64,000 bases of DNA from Legionellaceae bacterium. Its GTDB lineage: Bacteria > Pseudomonadota > Gammaproteobacteria > Legionellales > Legionellaceae. Below, piece after piece: positions 48,282 through 58,095 of this stretch (position 1 is the first letter of the stretch; each line of letters starts with the position of its first letter). The DNA is taken from assembly GCA_020831865.1 (NCBI GenBank), contig JAFIFT010000025.1, positions 60,696 to 124,695 of the forward strand. The letters are read 5' to 3'. The translations under genes were made by a program, and so were the position numbers. Under the pieces are notes generated by a model, which did no database searches, was not told the origin of the DNA, and worked only from the letters and a program-made list of their open reading frames with translations.

Positions 48282-49930
48282 CTGACATCACTGAAAAACG
48301 CGTTCATTTTATTCGCCAGCTGATTCAAGAAGACCTGGCAAGTCATAAACACACAAAGGTCGTCACACGCTTCCCTCCCGAACCGAATGGTTATTTGCAT
48401 GTGGGACACGCAAAGTCTATCTGCCTTAACTTCGGTCTGGCTGAGGAATTTAATGGCCAGTGTTATTTACGGTTTGATGATACCAATCCCATGAAAGAAG
48501 AAGACGCCTACGTCAAAGCAATTATTGAAGATGTGCGTTGGTTGGGTTTTCGCTGGTGTGCTGAAACCTATTCTTCCGATTACTATGAGCAGCTGTATCA
48601 GTATGCCCTCGCATTAATCGACGCCGGGAAGGCCTATGTGGACAGTCTCAGCATGGAAGACATCAGGGCGTACCGGGGGACCTTGCAGGAAGTGGGTAAA
48701 AACAGTCCCTACCGTGATCGCAGTGTTGCGGAAAATCGGGAGCTTTTTCAACGGATGCGTGCCGGAGAATTTAGCGATGGTACCCATGTCTTGCGTGCCA
48801 AAATTGATATGGCCTCTGCGAATATCAACCTGCGTGATCCGGTGCTCTACCGGATTCGTCACGCGCATCATCAACGTACGGGTGATGCCTGGTGTATTTA
48901 TCCCATGTATGACTTCGCCCATCCCTTGTCCGATGCCTTGGAGCAGATTACCCATTCGCTGTGTACGCTGGAATTTCAGGATCATCGTCCATTATATGAC
49001 TGGTGCATAGAAAATTTACCCGTACCAGCGCGGCCTGTGCAAACCGAGTTTTCTCGCCTCAATGTGTCGCATACCATTGCCAGTAAGCGCAAGTTACGTC
49101 AGTTGGTGGAAGAAGGCCATGTTGACGGTTGGGATGATCCACGTATGCCGACCTTGCGGGGGATGCGAAAGCGGGGGTATCCACCGGAAGCGATTCGTCA
49201 ATTTTGTGAGGAAATAGGGGTCTCCCGCAGTGATTCAGTGATCGATATGTCGGTCCTGGAAGACTGTGTGCGTAATGAACTGAACCGCAGTGCTCCTCGT
49301 GCAATGTGTGTGATGGATCCGCTGAAGGTCGTGATTGACAATATGAGCGATGAGGACGAATTACGCTTGCAGGTTGCCTATCATGCTCAAGAGACCAATG
49401 CCACCCATCGAGAGATTCCCTTTACGCGTGAAATCTATATTGAACGTAGTGACTTTATGGAAGATCCGCCGAAAAAATACTTTCGTTTATCGCCTGGTAA
49501 TGAAGTGCGTCTGCGCCATGCTTACGTCTTGCGTTGCCATTCCTGCGTTAAAAACGCAGAGGGAGAGGTAGTGGAACTGCGCTGCAGTATCGATAAGGAT
49601 ACCCTGGGTAAAAATCCGGAAGGGCGTAAGGTCAAAGGCGTGATTCACTGGGTATCTGCCCGTCATGCGCATCCGGTAGATATTATCGAGTATGATCGTT
49701 TATTTCACGATCCCAATCCGGCCCGTGAGGAGGATTTTCTGCAATTTCTAAATCATTCATCGAAGACCATTCGTCAAGGTCTCTGCGAACCGGCCCTGGC
49801 ACGGCAGAGCGATATGAGTGTTTTCCAGTTTGAACGGCTCGGCTATTACCATGTGCATAGCAGTGAAGAAGGGCAAGTTCGCTCTTGGCATCGCATTGTA
49901 AGCTTGCGAGACAGTTGGGCTGACAAATAA
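48278..49930 (+). CDS. glnS: Glutaminyl-tRNA synthetase
   Basis: Charges tRNA-Gln directly. 550 residues, class [13 protein letters not shown] near 32-43 (HIGH), the KMSKS equivalent in I-A-S-K-R-K-L near 265, and a two-part beta-barrel anticodon-binding domain from ~340. Starts inside the end of trpA. Confidence 0.97.
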   Translation: MTDITEKRVHFIRQLIQEDLASHKHTKVVTRFPPEPNGYLHVGHAKSICLNFGLAEEFNGQCYLRFDDTNPMKEEDAYVKAIIEDVRWLGFRWCAETYSSDYYEQLYQYALALIDAGKAYVDSLSMEDIRAYRGTLQEVGKNSPYRDRSVAENRELFQRMRAGEFSDGTHVLRAKIDMASANINLRDPVLYRIRHAHHQRTGDAWCIYPMYDFAHPLSDALEQITHSLCTLEFQDHRPLYDWCIENLPVPARPVQTEFSRLNVSHTIASKRKLRQLVEEGHVDGWDDPRMPTLRGMRKRGYPPEAIRQFCEEIGVSRSDSVIDMSVLEDCVRNELNRSAPRAMCVMDPLKVVIDNMSDEDELRLQVAYHAQETNATHREIPFTREIYIERSDFMEDPPKKYFRLSPGNEVRLRHAYVLRCHSCVKNAEGEVVELRCSIDKDTLGKNPEGRKVKGVIHWVSARHAHPVDIIEYDRLFHDPNPAREEDFLQFLNHSSKTIRQGLCEPALARQSDMSVFQFERLGYYHVHSSEEGQVRSWHRIVSLRDSWADK

Positions 49931-49958
49931 GCATTATATTACCGTTGAAGAGGGCGAT

Positions 49959-51323
49959 ATGCTGACAATTTATAATTCACTTACGCGAAAAAAAGAACCC
50001 TTTTATCCCCTGCACGCCAATAAAATCGGTTTTTATGTCTGCGGAAATACGGTCTATGATCATTGTCATATCGGTCACGCCCGCTCTATGGTGTGCACGG
50101 ATGTCATTATTCGCTACCTGAGAGCCAGTGGTTATGAGGTTAAATATGTGCGAAATATTACCGATATTGATGATAAGATTATTGTTCGGGCGCAGGAACG
50201 TGGTATTTCCATTGCAGAGCTGACCGCTGAAAATATCCGCTCCATGGAGGAGGATGCACAGGCATTGCATCTGTTGACGCCGGATCGCGAACCGCGGGCA
50301 ACCACGCATATTCAACAGATTATTGATCTGATCTCCCGATTGATTGAAAAAAACTATGCTTACCAGAGCAGTAATGGGGATGTGTGTTTTGAGGTGAGTC
50401 GTTTTGCCGATTATGGCAAATTATCGCATAAAGATCTGGACGGCCTGCAATCGGGCGCCCGTATTGATATCGTACAGGAAAAGCGCTCACCACTCGATTT
50501 TGTGCTATGGAAAAAAGCCAAAAAAGACGAGCCCAGTTGGCCTTCACCCTGGGGTGAGGGACGTCCGGGCTGGCATATTGAATGTTCTGCGATGGCCATG
50601 GATGAGTTGGGTGAACATTTTGATATTCATGCCGGAGGGGGCGATTTGCAGTTTCCCCATCATGAGAATGAGATAGCGCAGAGTGAGGCCGCTTCAGGTA
50701 AAGCGTTTGCCAATTATTGGCTACATTTTGGGATGTTGCAGGTTGATAATGAAAAAATGTCCAAGTCATTAGGTAATTTTTTTACCATTAAAGAGGTTCT
50801 GGCGACCCACCATCCGGAAGTATTGCGTTATTTCCTGTTAAGCAGTCACTACCGCAGCGCCTTGAATTATGCCGAATCGAATCTGAGTAATGCCGCGAAA
50901 GCCCTGACGCGTTTATACCAGGCCTTGAAAGATGCCCCGATGGATGAGACGCAACCTGATGCCGTGTGGGTAGCCCGTTTTAATGAAGCGATGAATGATG
51001 ATTTTAATACGCCGTTGGCACTGGCGGTTCTCTTTGAACTGAGTCATACGCTCAATCGTGAAAAGTCAGTCGAATTAGCCGCTACCTTGCGTTATTTGGG
51101 AGGGGTGTTAGGCCTATTTTTCTCTAATCCGGCTGATTTTTTACAGGCGGGAACGAATGAAACGGAGCGTCAGCGTATCGAACAGTTGATTGCCGAGCGT
51201 TTCATTGCCAAACAAGAAAAAAATTGGGCGCGTGCCGACGCGCTGCGTGATGAACTTCTGGCACTGGATATTGAATTGGAGGATGGACCCACGGGAACGC
51301 AATGGCGTCGCGTCATACGCTAG
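49959..51323 (+). CDS. cysS: Cysteinyl-tRNA synthetase
   Basis: Charges tRNA-Cys. 454 residues (E. coli 461): Zn-ligand C-G-N-T near 28, HIGH as C-H-I-G-H near 36-40, P-S-W-P near 192 and W-H-I-E-C-S near 206, and K-M-S-K-S-L near 266. Twenty-eight bases after glnS, and followed by a strong terminator that ends the truA-cysS run. Confidence 0.97.
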   Translation: MLTIYNSLTRKKEPFYPLHANKIGFYVCGNTVYDHCHIGHARSMVCTDVIIRYLRASGYEVKYVRNITDIDDKIIVRAQERGISIAELTAENIRSMEEDAQALHLLTPDREPRATTHIQQIIDLISRLIEKNYAYQSSNGDVCFEVSRFADYGKLSHKDLDGLQSGARIDIVQEKRSPLDFVLWKKAKKDEPSWPSPWGEGRPGWHIECSAMAMDELGEHFDIHAGGGDLQFPHHENEIAQSEAASGKAFANYWLHFGMLQVDNEKMSKSLGNFFTIKEVLATHHPEVLRYFLLSSHYRSALNYAESNLSNAAKALTRLYQALKDAPMDETQPDAVWVARFNEAMNDDFNTPLALAVLFELSHTLNREKSVELAATLRYLGGVLGLFFSNPADFLQAGTNETERQRIEQLIAERFIAKQEKNWARADALRDELLALDIELEDGPTGTQWRRVIR

Positions 51324-51379
51324 CCCGAACTATATTTTTCAGGTCAGGGGGCGTATTATGGCTTTGCCTGCTCTCAGGC

Positions 51380-51413
51380 AACCCTGATGGTGCTGGGCAC
51401 CATCAGGGTTTTT
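51380..51413 (+). terminator. Rho-independent terminator of cysS
   Basis: Perfect 14-bp stem AACCCTGATGGTGC / GCACCATCAGGGTT (51380-51393, 51397-51410), 3-base loop, then TTT. Lies between convergent cysS and rph. Confidence 0.85.
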
Positions 51414-51441
51414 CTGCGTTAACCAAGGGATTGGAGTAATA

Positions 51442-52170
51442 TCAGGGATGGTGTGTGAGTCCCAGACTTTGCTTTTGCAAGGCAAAGATGGCGGGAATCC
51501 CTTCTTCCGCCAGGGCGAGCATCTGGTTTAGCTGCGCACGGGTAAAGTGATTTTCTTCACCGGTACCCTGGATCTCAATAAAGTGGCCGTCTTCATTCAT
51601 GACCACATTCATGTCGGTTTCTGCCAGAACATCTTCCGCATAATCCAGATCCAGTACGGCCTGGCCTCGATAGATACCAACAGAGACCGCAGCAACAAAA
51701 GTAAAGGCCGGCATTTTGCGAATTTTTTCACGTTTATGCATCCACTGCAGGGCATCATACAGGGCAATACAGGCACCTGTAATCGCCGCAGTGCGGGTTC
51801 CGCCATCGGCCTGAATGACATCACAGTCCAGGGTGATACTGGTTTCACCAATACTTTTCAGATCAATACAGGCACGCAGGGAGCGACCAATTAAGCGTTG
51901 GATCTCCATAGTCCGACCACCTTGTTTGCCTTTACTGGCTTCACGATCCACTCGGCTATGCGTGGCGCGGGGCAGCATGCCGTATTCGGCGGTGATCCAG
52001 CCCTGATTTTTTCCTTTGAGAAAACGAGGAACACCATCATTTACCGATGCGGTCACAAGAACGCGGGTACTACCAAAACTCACCAGAACAGAGCCTTCAG
52101 CATGTTTGGTAAATGCACGTTCGATGGTTATTTCACGGCTTTGATTGGCTTCACGTTGACTTGGGCGCAT
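51442..52170 (-). CDS. rph: Ribonuclease PH
   Basis: Phosphorolytic 3' trimming of tRNA precursors. 242 residues: M-R-P-S-x-R-E start, [13 protein letters not shown] near 56-68, and the conserved L-D-L-D-Y-x-E-D near 175-182. Divergent from the GxSxG hydrolase gene that follows. Confidence 0.96.
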   Translation of the reverse strand: MRPSQREANQSREITIERAFTKHAEGSVLVSFGSTRVLVTASVNDGVPRFLKGKNQGWITAEYGMLPRATHSRVDREASKGKQGGRTMEIQRLIGRSLRACIDLKSIGETSITLDCDVIQADGGTRTAAITGACIALYDALQWMHKREKIRKMPAFTFVAAVSVGIYRGQAVLDLDYAEDVLAETDMNVVMNEDGHFIEIQGTGEENHFTRAQLNQMLALAEEGIPAIFALQKQSLGLTHHP

Positions 52171-52280
52171 GGTGTCTCCTCATAAAAGAACAGAGTATAG
52201 CGCTTTACGAAGTGAATTGCCATTTGGCATTGGTTTACATTCTTTCATTTATACAGATAAATAGCCATTATTGTGCTACG

Positions 52281-53801
52281 ATGGCCTTATTTTATTGTGC
52301 GGATATGACAATGCCTGAAGAACACTTATACGCCGGGGGATTGCAGCTTAATTTTTTGGAGACGGCTACACTGGAATCTGATGAAGGGGTATCCCCCGAT
52401 GAGGCTGCTTCAATGTGGACCCGGAATGTATGGCGATATTTGATGATGGGATGGCAGGAGCAATGGGATCCCCTGATTTCCCGCAGGAGCTTGCAGGCGG
52501 TTTTTATACGCCACGACCCGACGCTGATTTCCAAGCTGGGTATCGAATTTAAAAAGGGCTTGCGCTATATTGCCGAGCAACTGCAAGCGCAACAAGAAAA
52601 AGCCCCCTTGACAGACCCCCAGCATCGACAGGCTGAATTGTATCTGGCGAATTGCCTGGCCTATTTGCCCTATATTGAGCCGGTTGAAAACGAACCGCTT
52701 GCGATTCCCCGCTACTACGACAATCGCTGGCAGTTGGTCGATTATCGTATTGATGTCATTGAGTTAACGGACAGCAGTATACAAGACTCCGTTTTTCTCA
52801 GCGCGCGGGATAGGGTGTATGCTTTTGGTTTGCGTCCCTGTAGTCAACCCATGGCGAGGGCTATTTTGGTGCTGCCGGGGACAACCTATCCGGCTGGACA
52901 AGGATTTCTATCCCATCTTGATGCGGATTTCGATGCCTTTTATGGTACTGGAGAACAATTGTATCTGGGAGCTAAGCAACGTTTGCTGCAATGGGCTCAG
53001 CAGTGCGCCACCAAGCCGCAAGTGCTCGGATGCAGTCTCGGGGGGGCCATGGCTTTAAAAATGGCCGTGGATATGGGCAATATCCTGAGCAGAGTTGACG
53101 CCATTAATCCGGTTGGTTTGTATATGGCATACCCTAAGAGCAGCCATAGTGATCATTGGGAGGATTTTAAGCCAGAAGAACAACCAAAGGTTGTTGTACA
53201 AAGACAGGTAGACGATATTATTTCTACTTTTGGAGAGTGGAAAAAGGAATGGCTGTTACTACAAAGCGATACGCCACCTGGGTATGCGGGGCCCAATGGC
53301 GTCATTAATCATGCCTTGAATCTGGCAGGTTCTGCGGAGACACGCTATCGAACACTGGATCCGATGAACGACAATAAACAACGGTTCTGGCGCAATGTAC
53401 TATTTTACCATGTCTTGCGCAGTGCATTTTATTGTATGGTCATTGCACCGGTGCGTTTTTTTATCCTTCCTGTGATCAGAGGGAGTTATCTTTTGCTTAC
53501 CTGCCTGGCAGCCCTAACAAGCGAAATGTTACAGCATGTCAGTCTGATGCTTGAGCAGGCTTCCTCTGCCTTATGGGCGTCCATCGTGCTGCATGGCATA
53601 TCTGTTCTGAATACGCTCCTCAGGGTAGGACGTTTCAGTCTGAATGTGCTATCGCAACTGGCCCATCAGATGGGGCAGGCATGTCAAACCGAGGCAGAGG
53701 AATGTGTGCCAAAGGGGGCTACCTTGTTTCAACCGGAAGATGGCCAGAGCTATCATAACGAGGGTAACTTTACCAGCAGTTCTAGCCCATGTGCGATCTG
53801 A
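52281..53801 (+). CDS. Candidate effector: alpha/beta hydrolase (lipase-like) with membrane segments
   Basis: 506 residues from ATG 52281 (ATG 52305 and 52311 are alternatives; the frame is open upstream but overlaps rph). Nucleophile elbow G-C-S-L-G-G with Ser252, preceded by V-L-P-G-T-T-Y-P near 198. After the hydrolase core, two or three hydrophobic segments (~345-440) suggest membrane association, and the C-terminus is Ser-rich. No signal peptide. Size and elbow recall the Legionella SidB/SdbA-C putative lipase family, an unverified impression. A TTTACA / ATAAAT pair (52234-52262) may be its promoter. Confidence 0.62.
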   Translation: MALFYCADMTMPEEHLYAGGLQLNFLETATLESDEGVSPDEAASMWTRNVWRYLMMGWQEQWDPLISRRSLQAVFIRHDPTLISKLGIEFKKGLRYIAEQLQAQQEKAPLTDPQHRQAELYLANCLAYLPYIEPVENEPLAIPRYYDNRWQLVDYRIDVIELTDSSIQDSVFLSARDRVYAFGLRPCSQPMARAILVLPGTTYPAGQGFLSHLDADFDAFYGTGEQLYLGAKQRLLQWAQQCATKPQVLGCSLGGAMALKMAVDMGNILSRVDAINPVGLYMAYPKSSHSDHWEDFKPEEQPKVVVQRQVDDIISTFGEWKKEWLLLQSDTPPGYAGPNGVINHALNLAGSAETRYRTLDPMNDNKQRFWRNVLFYHVLRSAFYCMVIAPVRFFILPVIRGSYLLLTCLAALTSEMLQHVSLMLEQASSALWASIVLHGISVLNTLLRVGRFSLNVLSQLAHQMGQACQTEAEECVPKGATLFQPEDGQSYHNEGNFTSSSSPCAI

Positions 53802-53825
53802 TTTTAATAGAAAAGGGGTACTGTT

Positions 53826-54188
53826 ATGAAGATATTATCAGCAATCGTGCTGGCTTTTGGACTGTGCCATCTTGGCAATGCGGAAACCGTGGTGATGACC
53901 GTTGCTCCCGGTCAATCGCTGTTTACCGTCCGCTTGGCGGCTAATCCTACGACTGGATATCAGTGGTCCTTACTGAGATATAATCAATCCTTATTGCATT
54001 TTGAATCATCACAGTATATCAGGCCTCAAAATAATCGCATGGGGGCAGGGGGTAGCATGGAGTATACTTTTCGTTTAAAAGCGGTGGACTGGTACCCGGC
54101 CCAAACGCGTTTAGAGTATCGTTATGCCCGGCCGTGGGAAAAAAAGTCAGGGCAAAATCAAACCGTGCGTGTCCTGTTTTCAAAATAA
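53826..54188 (+). CDS. Chagasin-type cysteine protease inhibitor (I42)
   Basis: 120 residues: signal peptide (1-19, cleavage after N-A), then the three papain-binding loops of chagasin in order: N-P-T-T-G-Y-Q-W at 40-47, G-A-G-G at 73-76, and R-P-W-E at 102-105. Inhibits C1 cysteine proteases by wedging these loops into the active site. The protein should be periplasmic or secreted. Starts 24 bases after the hydrolase stop, so probably the same transcript. In a bacterium that grows in amoebae or macrophages a host-cathepsin target is plausible, but a bacterial protease is equally possible. Confidence 0.88.
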   Translation: MKILSAIVLAFGLCHLGNAETVVMTVAPGQSLFTVRLAANPTTGYQWSLLRYNQSLLHFESSQYIRPQNNRMGAGGSMEYTFRLKAVDWYPAQTRLEYRYARPWEKKSGQNQTVRVLFSK

Positions 54189-54277
54189 TTGCAGTGGAGT
54201 GACCTCTTTTTGGCTTTGGTTGCGGTCAAAATCGCCTGATCTTACCTTACCCAGTCACCTACTTGGTGTTGGTTTAT

Positions 54278-54298
54278 TTTAATATATTATGGTATAAT
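54278..54298 (+). promoter_or_regulatory. AT-rich promoter of the WipA-like gene
   Basis: TATAAT at 54293-54298, with TTTAATATA at 54278-54286. That resembles a single PmrA half-site, but the second half-site is not recognisable, so PmrA control is not claimed. Confidence 0.4.
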
Positions 54299-54334
54299 AT
54301 TAAACATCTATGCAGAACATAAAGGTGGCAAGTC

Positions 54335-56374
54335 ATGGGGTACACTCAATACCAATCGCGCCAGGTTAATGTGGCTGAGTTCGTTGATCCTACAATGCGT
54401 GCTCCACTGGCGGAATCGGAGACACCACGGCGTGTTACGATTGGCGACATGCATGCCAGCGCGCTTAAATTCCTGTGGTTTTTACTCGATCAGCAAGTGA
54501 TATCGATGTCCAAGGCTGATTTTGACGCTTTTAGTGAATTGTATCAACAACCGGTACAGACGCAAACAGAATTGTCCCTTAAAGAGCTTCAATCGCTACT
54601 GGAGATTATCAATAAAATTGACATTAACAATCGCTCTACGGTCGTGTCACTCCTCGGTGATTTATTGGCGGATCGCGGCAGTAATGATCTGCTTATCATC
54701 GCAATCCTCCAGAAATTAAACGCCGGGAACGTTCCTTTTGAAATCTTATTGTCCAATCACGATCTTGTCTTTTTAAATGCATATTTGCGAAAGTTTCCTA
54801 TCGTGTCGTATGAAAATCGACAAAGAGTGGCAACGCGAGAAATCGATCTTGGACGGTTGGTTGCCAGCGGAAATTTTGAGCAATACCGCTCATTGGCAAA
54901 TCTTGGCAGGGTCATTTCAGACGGACAAGCCTATGCATATGAGGAGATGCAACTTCCTTCTGGTCGATTTGAGCTGGTCAAAATTCCAGTATCGTACACG
55001 GGAGGGCTCATCAGCATTACAGAACTGGGTGACTTCGTGCGACAAGTCTACCTGCCCCATTTAAAAGCCATTTCGTATAGTTTGGGGCCGGATGGAAAAA
55101 GCATCACGCTGTTGTCTCATGCGCCAATCGGTTTGCAAACGATCGAAATGATGGCGCGTGATACCGAGGTGTCTTATTCCGATGATAGTCCATTAGCACT
55201 GGCCTTAACCATAGAACAGATTAATGTGGCTTTTATCGCAAGCTATGAAAAAATATTGACTACTGTCTTTGAGGAGATGGTACGTTTTAAAGCAGAAGGG
55301 GGCAATTTAAGGCATTATGAGGGGAATAATTCTTTTATTCGCGCGAGCTGGAGTGCCAAGGTAGATATCAAAGATAGGGTGGCAGAAAAAAATGGTTTTA
55401 CCATCATGTATCAACATGGCCATGATGGTGCTAACAGCAAATCCGAAAACACAGCCCAACCGGGCAGCTCCCACATTATTAATTTAGATAATAACCTGAG
55501 TAAATACGATAGTGAAAACGAAGGAGTGTATGATTTTAGCAGTTCTGCTGAACTGGATTTATGGCCATTTTTGCAAAGCCGTGTCGCGCAATTAAAAACG
55601 CAAGTCGCAAGCATGCGTGCACATGGTGAACCGGATACTTCCATTCAAAAATCCCTGGAAGCTCCCAGTTTGCAAAGCGATATTGAAGACATTGAAAAGC
55701 AGATTGAGCAGAAAAATGGGCATGAGGCAATAGCAGGCTTTACTAAAATCAATAAGTATCTTCACAAAATAGGGCTCATTTATGACGCGATGCAACAAAT
55801 AGCGCGATTAAACTCCACAATAGATGCGTCAGGGCTCTCTGATCCAGTGAAAAAACCACTCACGGATGAATTGCTTCATCAAAAAAATAAACTGCAGAAA
55901 GGGGTGGGGTTATTAGACGATAAAATTTTGTCCGCTATTGCAAAGCGTATTGCCGATGTGGAACAGGAAATGAATAAGAAGAAAGAACAACCCGTACCGT
56001 CCTCTTCTGCCTTAGTGAGCCAGGGAACGTTTAAGTCTCCTCTGGATCATTTGCTACAGGGAATGGAGAGCAATACGCCGCCGCCGGCGACTCAAATTCT
56101 TTTGCAGCTTAAACAGGTTCGCACTGTGGTAAGCGAGGACTCTTTGCAACAAAAGATGTTGATGAAGCTCAGAAAAAAAATACAAAAAGCATCTTCTCCC
56201 GAGGAAATTACAGTGCTGAGAGAGGACAAAAACAGCGCATTTCAAAAACTGCTTACCGATCCGGTCCTGCAGGCTTTGCCAGATTTTAATAAAATAAAGG
56301 CTATCCTTGAGAAGGTACTTGATTCTGCTGAAGCTCGTTTACGCCAAAGCATTGAACCACCGCACCCACAGTGA
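54335..56374 (+). CDS. Candidate Dot/Icm effector: WipA/WipB-like metallophosphatase with coiled-coil tail
   Basis: 679 residues. The first ~365 carry the PPP phosphatase signatures in the variant seen in Legionella WipA and WipB: G-D-M-H-A-S (37-42), G-D-L-L-A-D-R-G-S-N-D (108-118), S-N-H-D (140-143), L-S-H-A-P (260-264) and Q-H-G-H-D-G (360-365). These supply the di-metal ligands and catalytic His. The rest is Lys/Glu/Gln-rich helix with likely coiled coils (~410-470, 520-560, 600-670), a possible host-membrane or partner-binding region. No signal peptide. Dephosphorylation of host proteins is the inferred role; the translocation signal was not tested. Confidence 0.8.
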   Translation: MGYTQYQSRQVNVAEFVDPTMRAPLAESETPRRVTIGDMHASALKFLWFLLDQQVISMSKADFDAFSELYQQPVQTQTELSLKELQSLLEIINKIDINNRSTVVSLLGDLLADRGSNDLLIIAILQKLNAGNVPFEILLSNHDLVFLNAYLRKFPIVSYENRQRVATREIDLGRLVASGNFEQYRSLANLGRVISDGQAYAYEEMQLPSGRFELVKIPVSYTGGLISITELGDFVRQVYLPHLKAISYSLGPDGKSITLLSHAPIGLQTIEMMARDTEVSYSDDSPLALALTIEQINVAFIASYEKILTTVFEEMVRFKAEGGNLRHYEGNNSFIRASWSAKVDIKDRVAEKNGFTIMYQHGHDGANSKSENTAQPGSSHIINLDNNLSKYDSENEGVYDFSSSAELDLWPFLQSRVAQLKTQVASMRAHGEPDTSIQKSLEAPSLQSDIEDIEKQIEQKNGHEAIAGFTKINKYLHKIGLIYDAMQQIARLNSTIDASGLSDPVKKPLTDELLHQKNKLQKGVGLLDDKILSAIAKRIADVEQEMNKKKEQPVPSSSALVSQGTFKSPLDHLLQGMESNTPPPATQILLQLKQVRTVVSEDSLQQKMLMKLRKKIQKASSPEEITVLREDKNSAFQKLLTDPVLQALPDFNKIKAILEKVLDSAEARLRQSIEPPHPQ

Positions 56375-56526
56375 GACGTCCCTTAATGAAACAATACGTG
56401 TGATTGGGTGTGGTCTGCGATGGTACGGTATTGCCTAGGCCTGATCGCTTGCTCGCCCACGATCCTTGCGTTACAGTTGTGCGTTTTCAACATTGGTGAT
56501 GATACAAGGATCCCAGGAGCCGTCAG

Positions 56527-57159
56527 GTGAAACTATTTAATGAACTCATGCGATGTGCGGAGCAATTCCCGGCGTCCTTTACCCCATTATTGATGCGATT
56601 GTCACTGATGGAAGGCCTTGCGGCTATTAAGTTGCTTCATGCCAGGGCCGTATATGATCCCGAACGAGAGGCTCTTATACTGGAAACTATCCACCATAAG
56701 GGACAGGGCTATGGTTGGAGTCAGTGCACCATCGCCCGTATTCAAGCGTTTTTTAAAAAAAACATGCTGATTGCCAAACTGATACAAGAAGCCTTCATTA
56801 AAGAGCATGCTCATAGCAGTCAGACAGAACTGTGTGATTATGCGTTACGCACCATTGGCAAGATTACAGAAAAAAAGGTCAATAAAGACACGTTGCTGGT
56901 GTTTACTCGAATCGTTATTGATGAGCTGACAGACACCATTTTGCAAAGCATTCCCTTTTTATCCGATGATGAGGCCTATGATCGCCTGCAACAATGCATA
57001 GAGAATAGTTATATTTTAATTCAAAAAACGTCATTAACAGAAGCGGTGCAGGGTTTAAAATATGACAGCCGCACCTTGGCAGCGGTTGTGGGAGAATCCC
57101 ATGCAGTGACGTCAGTACGCCGGAGTAACAGAGCAGAGTTCTACTCCGGCTTTGTCTGA
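56527..57159 (+). CDS. Chorismate mutase-like (AroQ-gamma-type) protein without signal peptide
   Basis: 210 residues from GTG 56527, with AGGAG seven bases upstream. Residues 20-90 follow the helical AroQ pattern of exported chorismate mutases: M-R-L-S-L-M (Arg24), A-A-I-K (Lys35), Y-D-P-E-R-E-A (Asp44, Arg47), F-F-K-K-N-M-L-I-A-K-L-I-Q (75-87). The Arg, Lys and Asp/Arg positions are kept, but the Gln expected before the A-K-x-I-Q stretch is Asn79. The remaining ~110 residues are helical, as in the ~200-residue M. tuberculosis secreted enzyme. Family assignment is by pattern recognition; activity is uncertain. No shikimate genes adjoin it. Confidence 0.55.
   Translation: MKLFNELMRCAEQFPASFTPLLMRLSLMEGLAAIKLLHARAVYDPEREALILETIHHKGQGYGWSQCTIARIQAFFKKNMLIAKLIQEAFIKEHAHSSQTELCDYALRTIGKITEKKVNKDTLLVFTRIVIDELTDTILQSIPFLSDDEAYDRLQQCIENSYILIQKTSLTEAVQGLKYDSRTLAAVVGESHAVTSVRRSNRAEFYSGFV
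57119..57150 (+). terminator. Possible terminator at the end of the chorismate-mutase-like gene
   Basis: Perfect 9-bp stem GCCGGAGTA / TACTCCGGC with a 14-base loop, followed by TTTGTCT, inside the last codons of the gene and before the convergent 57172-58095 gene. The T run is short. Confidence 0.4.
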
Positions 57160-57171
57160 ATCACAGCGCTT

Positions 57172-58095
57172 TTACATCTTAACTGACGGGGTATCCTCGG
57201 GTTCTGATTCTGATGTGGGTGATTTTGATTCTGTTGAAGGCTCATTTTTTTCAGTGGTTGTGTGAGCGGGATTTGTTTTTTGCCCAGATTCCAGAGAAGT
57301 CTTTTCAATGGCATTAGTGGCTGTGTGATCGGAATCAGTATTTGATTTAATTTCTGGAGAACGATCTTCAACTTTACTGAGACCTAAGATATCTTTAAAA
57401 AATTCCACGATTCTTTGTCCCAAACTGCGAGTGTCCAACTTTGATCTTACACCTTCATGGAAATAGTTGATGTGATTGCTCTCTACTGTAATTTGCGGTT
57501 TGCTACTATCTTTTGAAAAATTAACATCAATGCTTCCTTCTAATTCAACTATGTACTTTTTACCTTTTTCGGGAGATATTGCAGATGTCTCACTATTTGC
57601 TAGTGCTACAAAGGAGCCACCGTCAGTAGCCACCAGCTCTTTTATGCCTACTATTTCTTGTATCTTAAAGCCGGTAGATGTCGTTTCAAGATGAACCTTT
57701 GCGTCTCTATCACGTACAGTAATAGCTGGTAATTTTTCACCAAATTCTTCCCTATAATCTTGTACCGATGTAGAAAAAGCAGTTGTTACTGGATACATGA
57801 AACCACCTTGATGAAAGGCGGTTGTAAGATATTCCACCATTTCTGCTTTCTTGTCTTTATCTGTACTGTCTACATCTTGTAAAATGACATCAGAAAAAAA
57901 CCTTTTTACATCCGCAGTCGTTTGAAACGCATTATAATCCTGTTCATAAGACCTGAGTGTGCGACCATTAATAGTCATTTTGTCCTGCCCTAACTCTCTG
58001 GCCCAATCAAGTTGAAGATTACTCTCAAGAGTATTTGGTTTATCCATGTCGACTACAGGACTATGCGCACTATGAAATTTTCGCCATTTACTCAT
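57172..58095 (-). CDS. Hypothetical protein with Ser/Thr/Glu-rich C-terminal tail, candidate effector
   Basis: 307 residues; no family recognised. Residues 1-235 look globular and mixed alpha/beta. From ~240 the sequence turns into a low-complexity tail rich in Ser, Thr, Glu, Lys and Pro ending P-S-V-K-M, the composition seen in C-terminal Icm/Dot translocation signals. No signal peptide or membrane segment. Base composition is visibly AT-richer than the surrounding genes, suggesting acquisition. Promoter: TATAAT on the minus strand at 58134-58129. Convergent with the chorismate-mutase-like gene, 12 bases away. Confidence 0.65.
   Translation of the reverse strand: MSKWRKFHSAHSPVVDMDKPNTLESNLQLDWARELGQDKMTINGRTLRSYEQDYNAFQTTADVKRFFSDVILQDVDSTDKDKKAEMVEYLTTAFHQGGFMYPVTTAFSTSVQDYREEFGEKLPAITVRDRDAKVHLETTSTGFKIQEIVGIKELVATDGGSFVALANSETSAISPEKGKKYIVELEGSIDVNFSKDSSKPQITVESNHINYFHEGVRSKLDTRSLGQRIVEFFKDILGLSKVEDRSPEIKSNTDSDHTATNAIEKTSLESGQKTNPAHTTTEKNEPSTESKSPTSESEPEDTPSVKM

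Noticed and set aside
54266..54298. PmrA box upstream of the WipA-like gene
   Set aside because: Only one half-site is recognisable; the position of the other half does not match.
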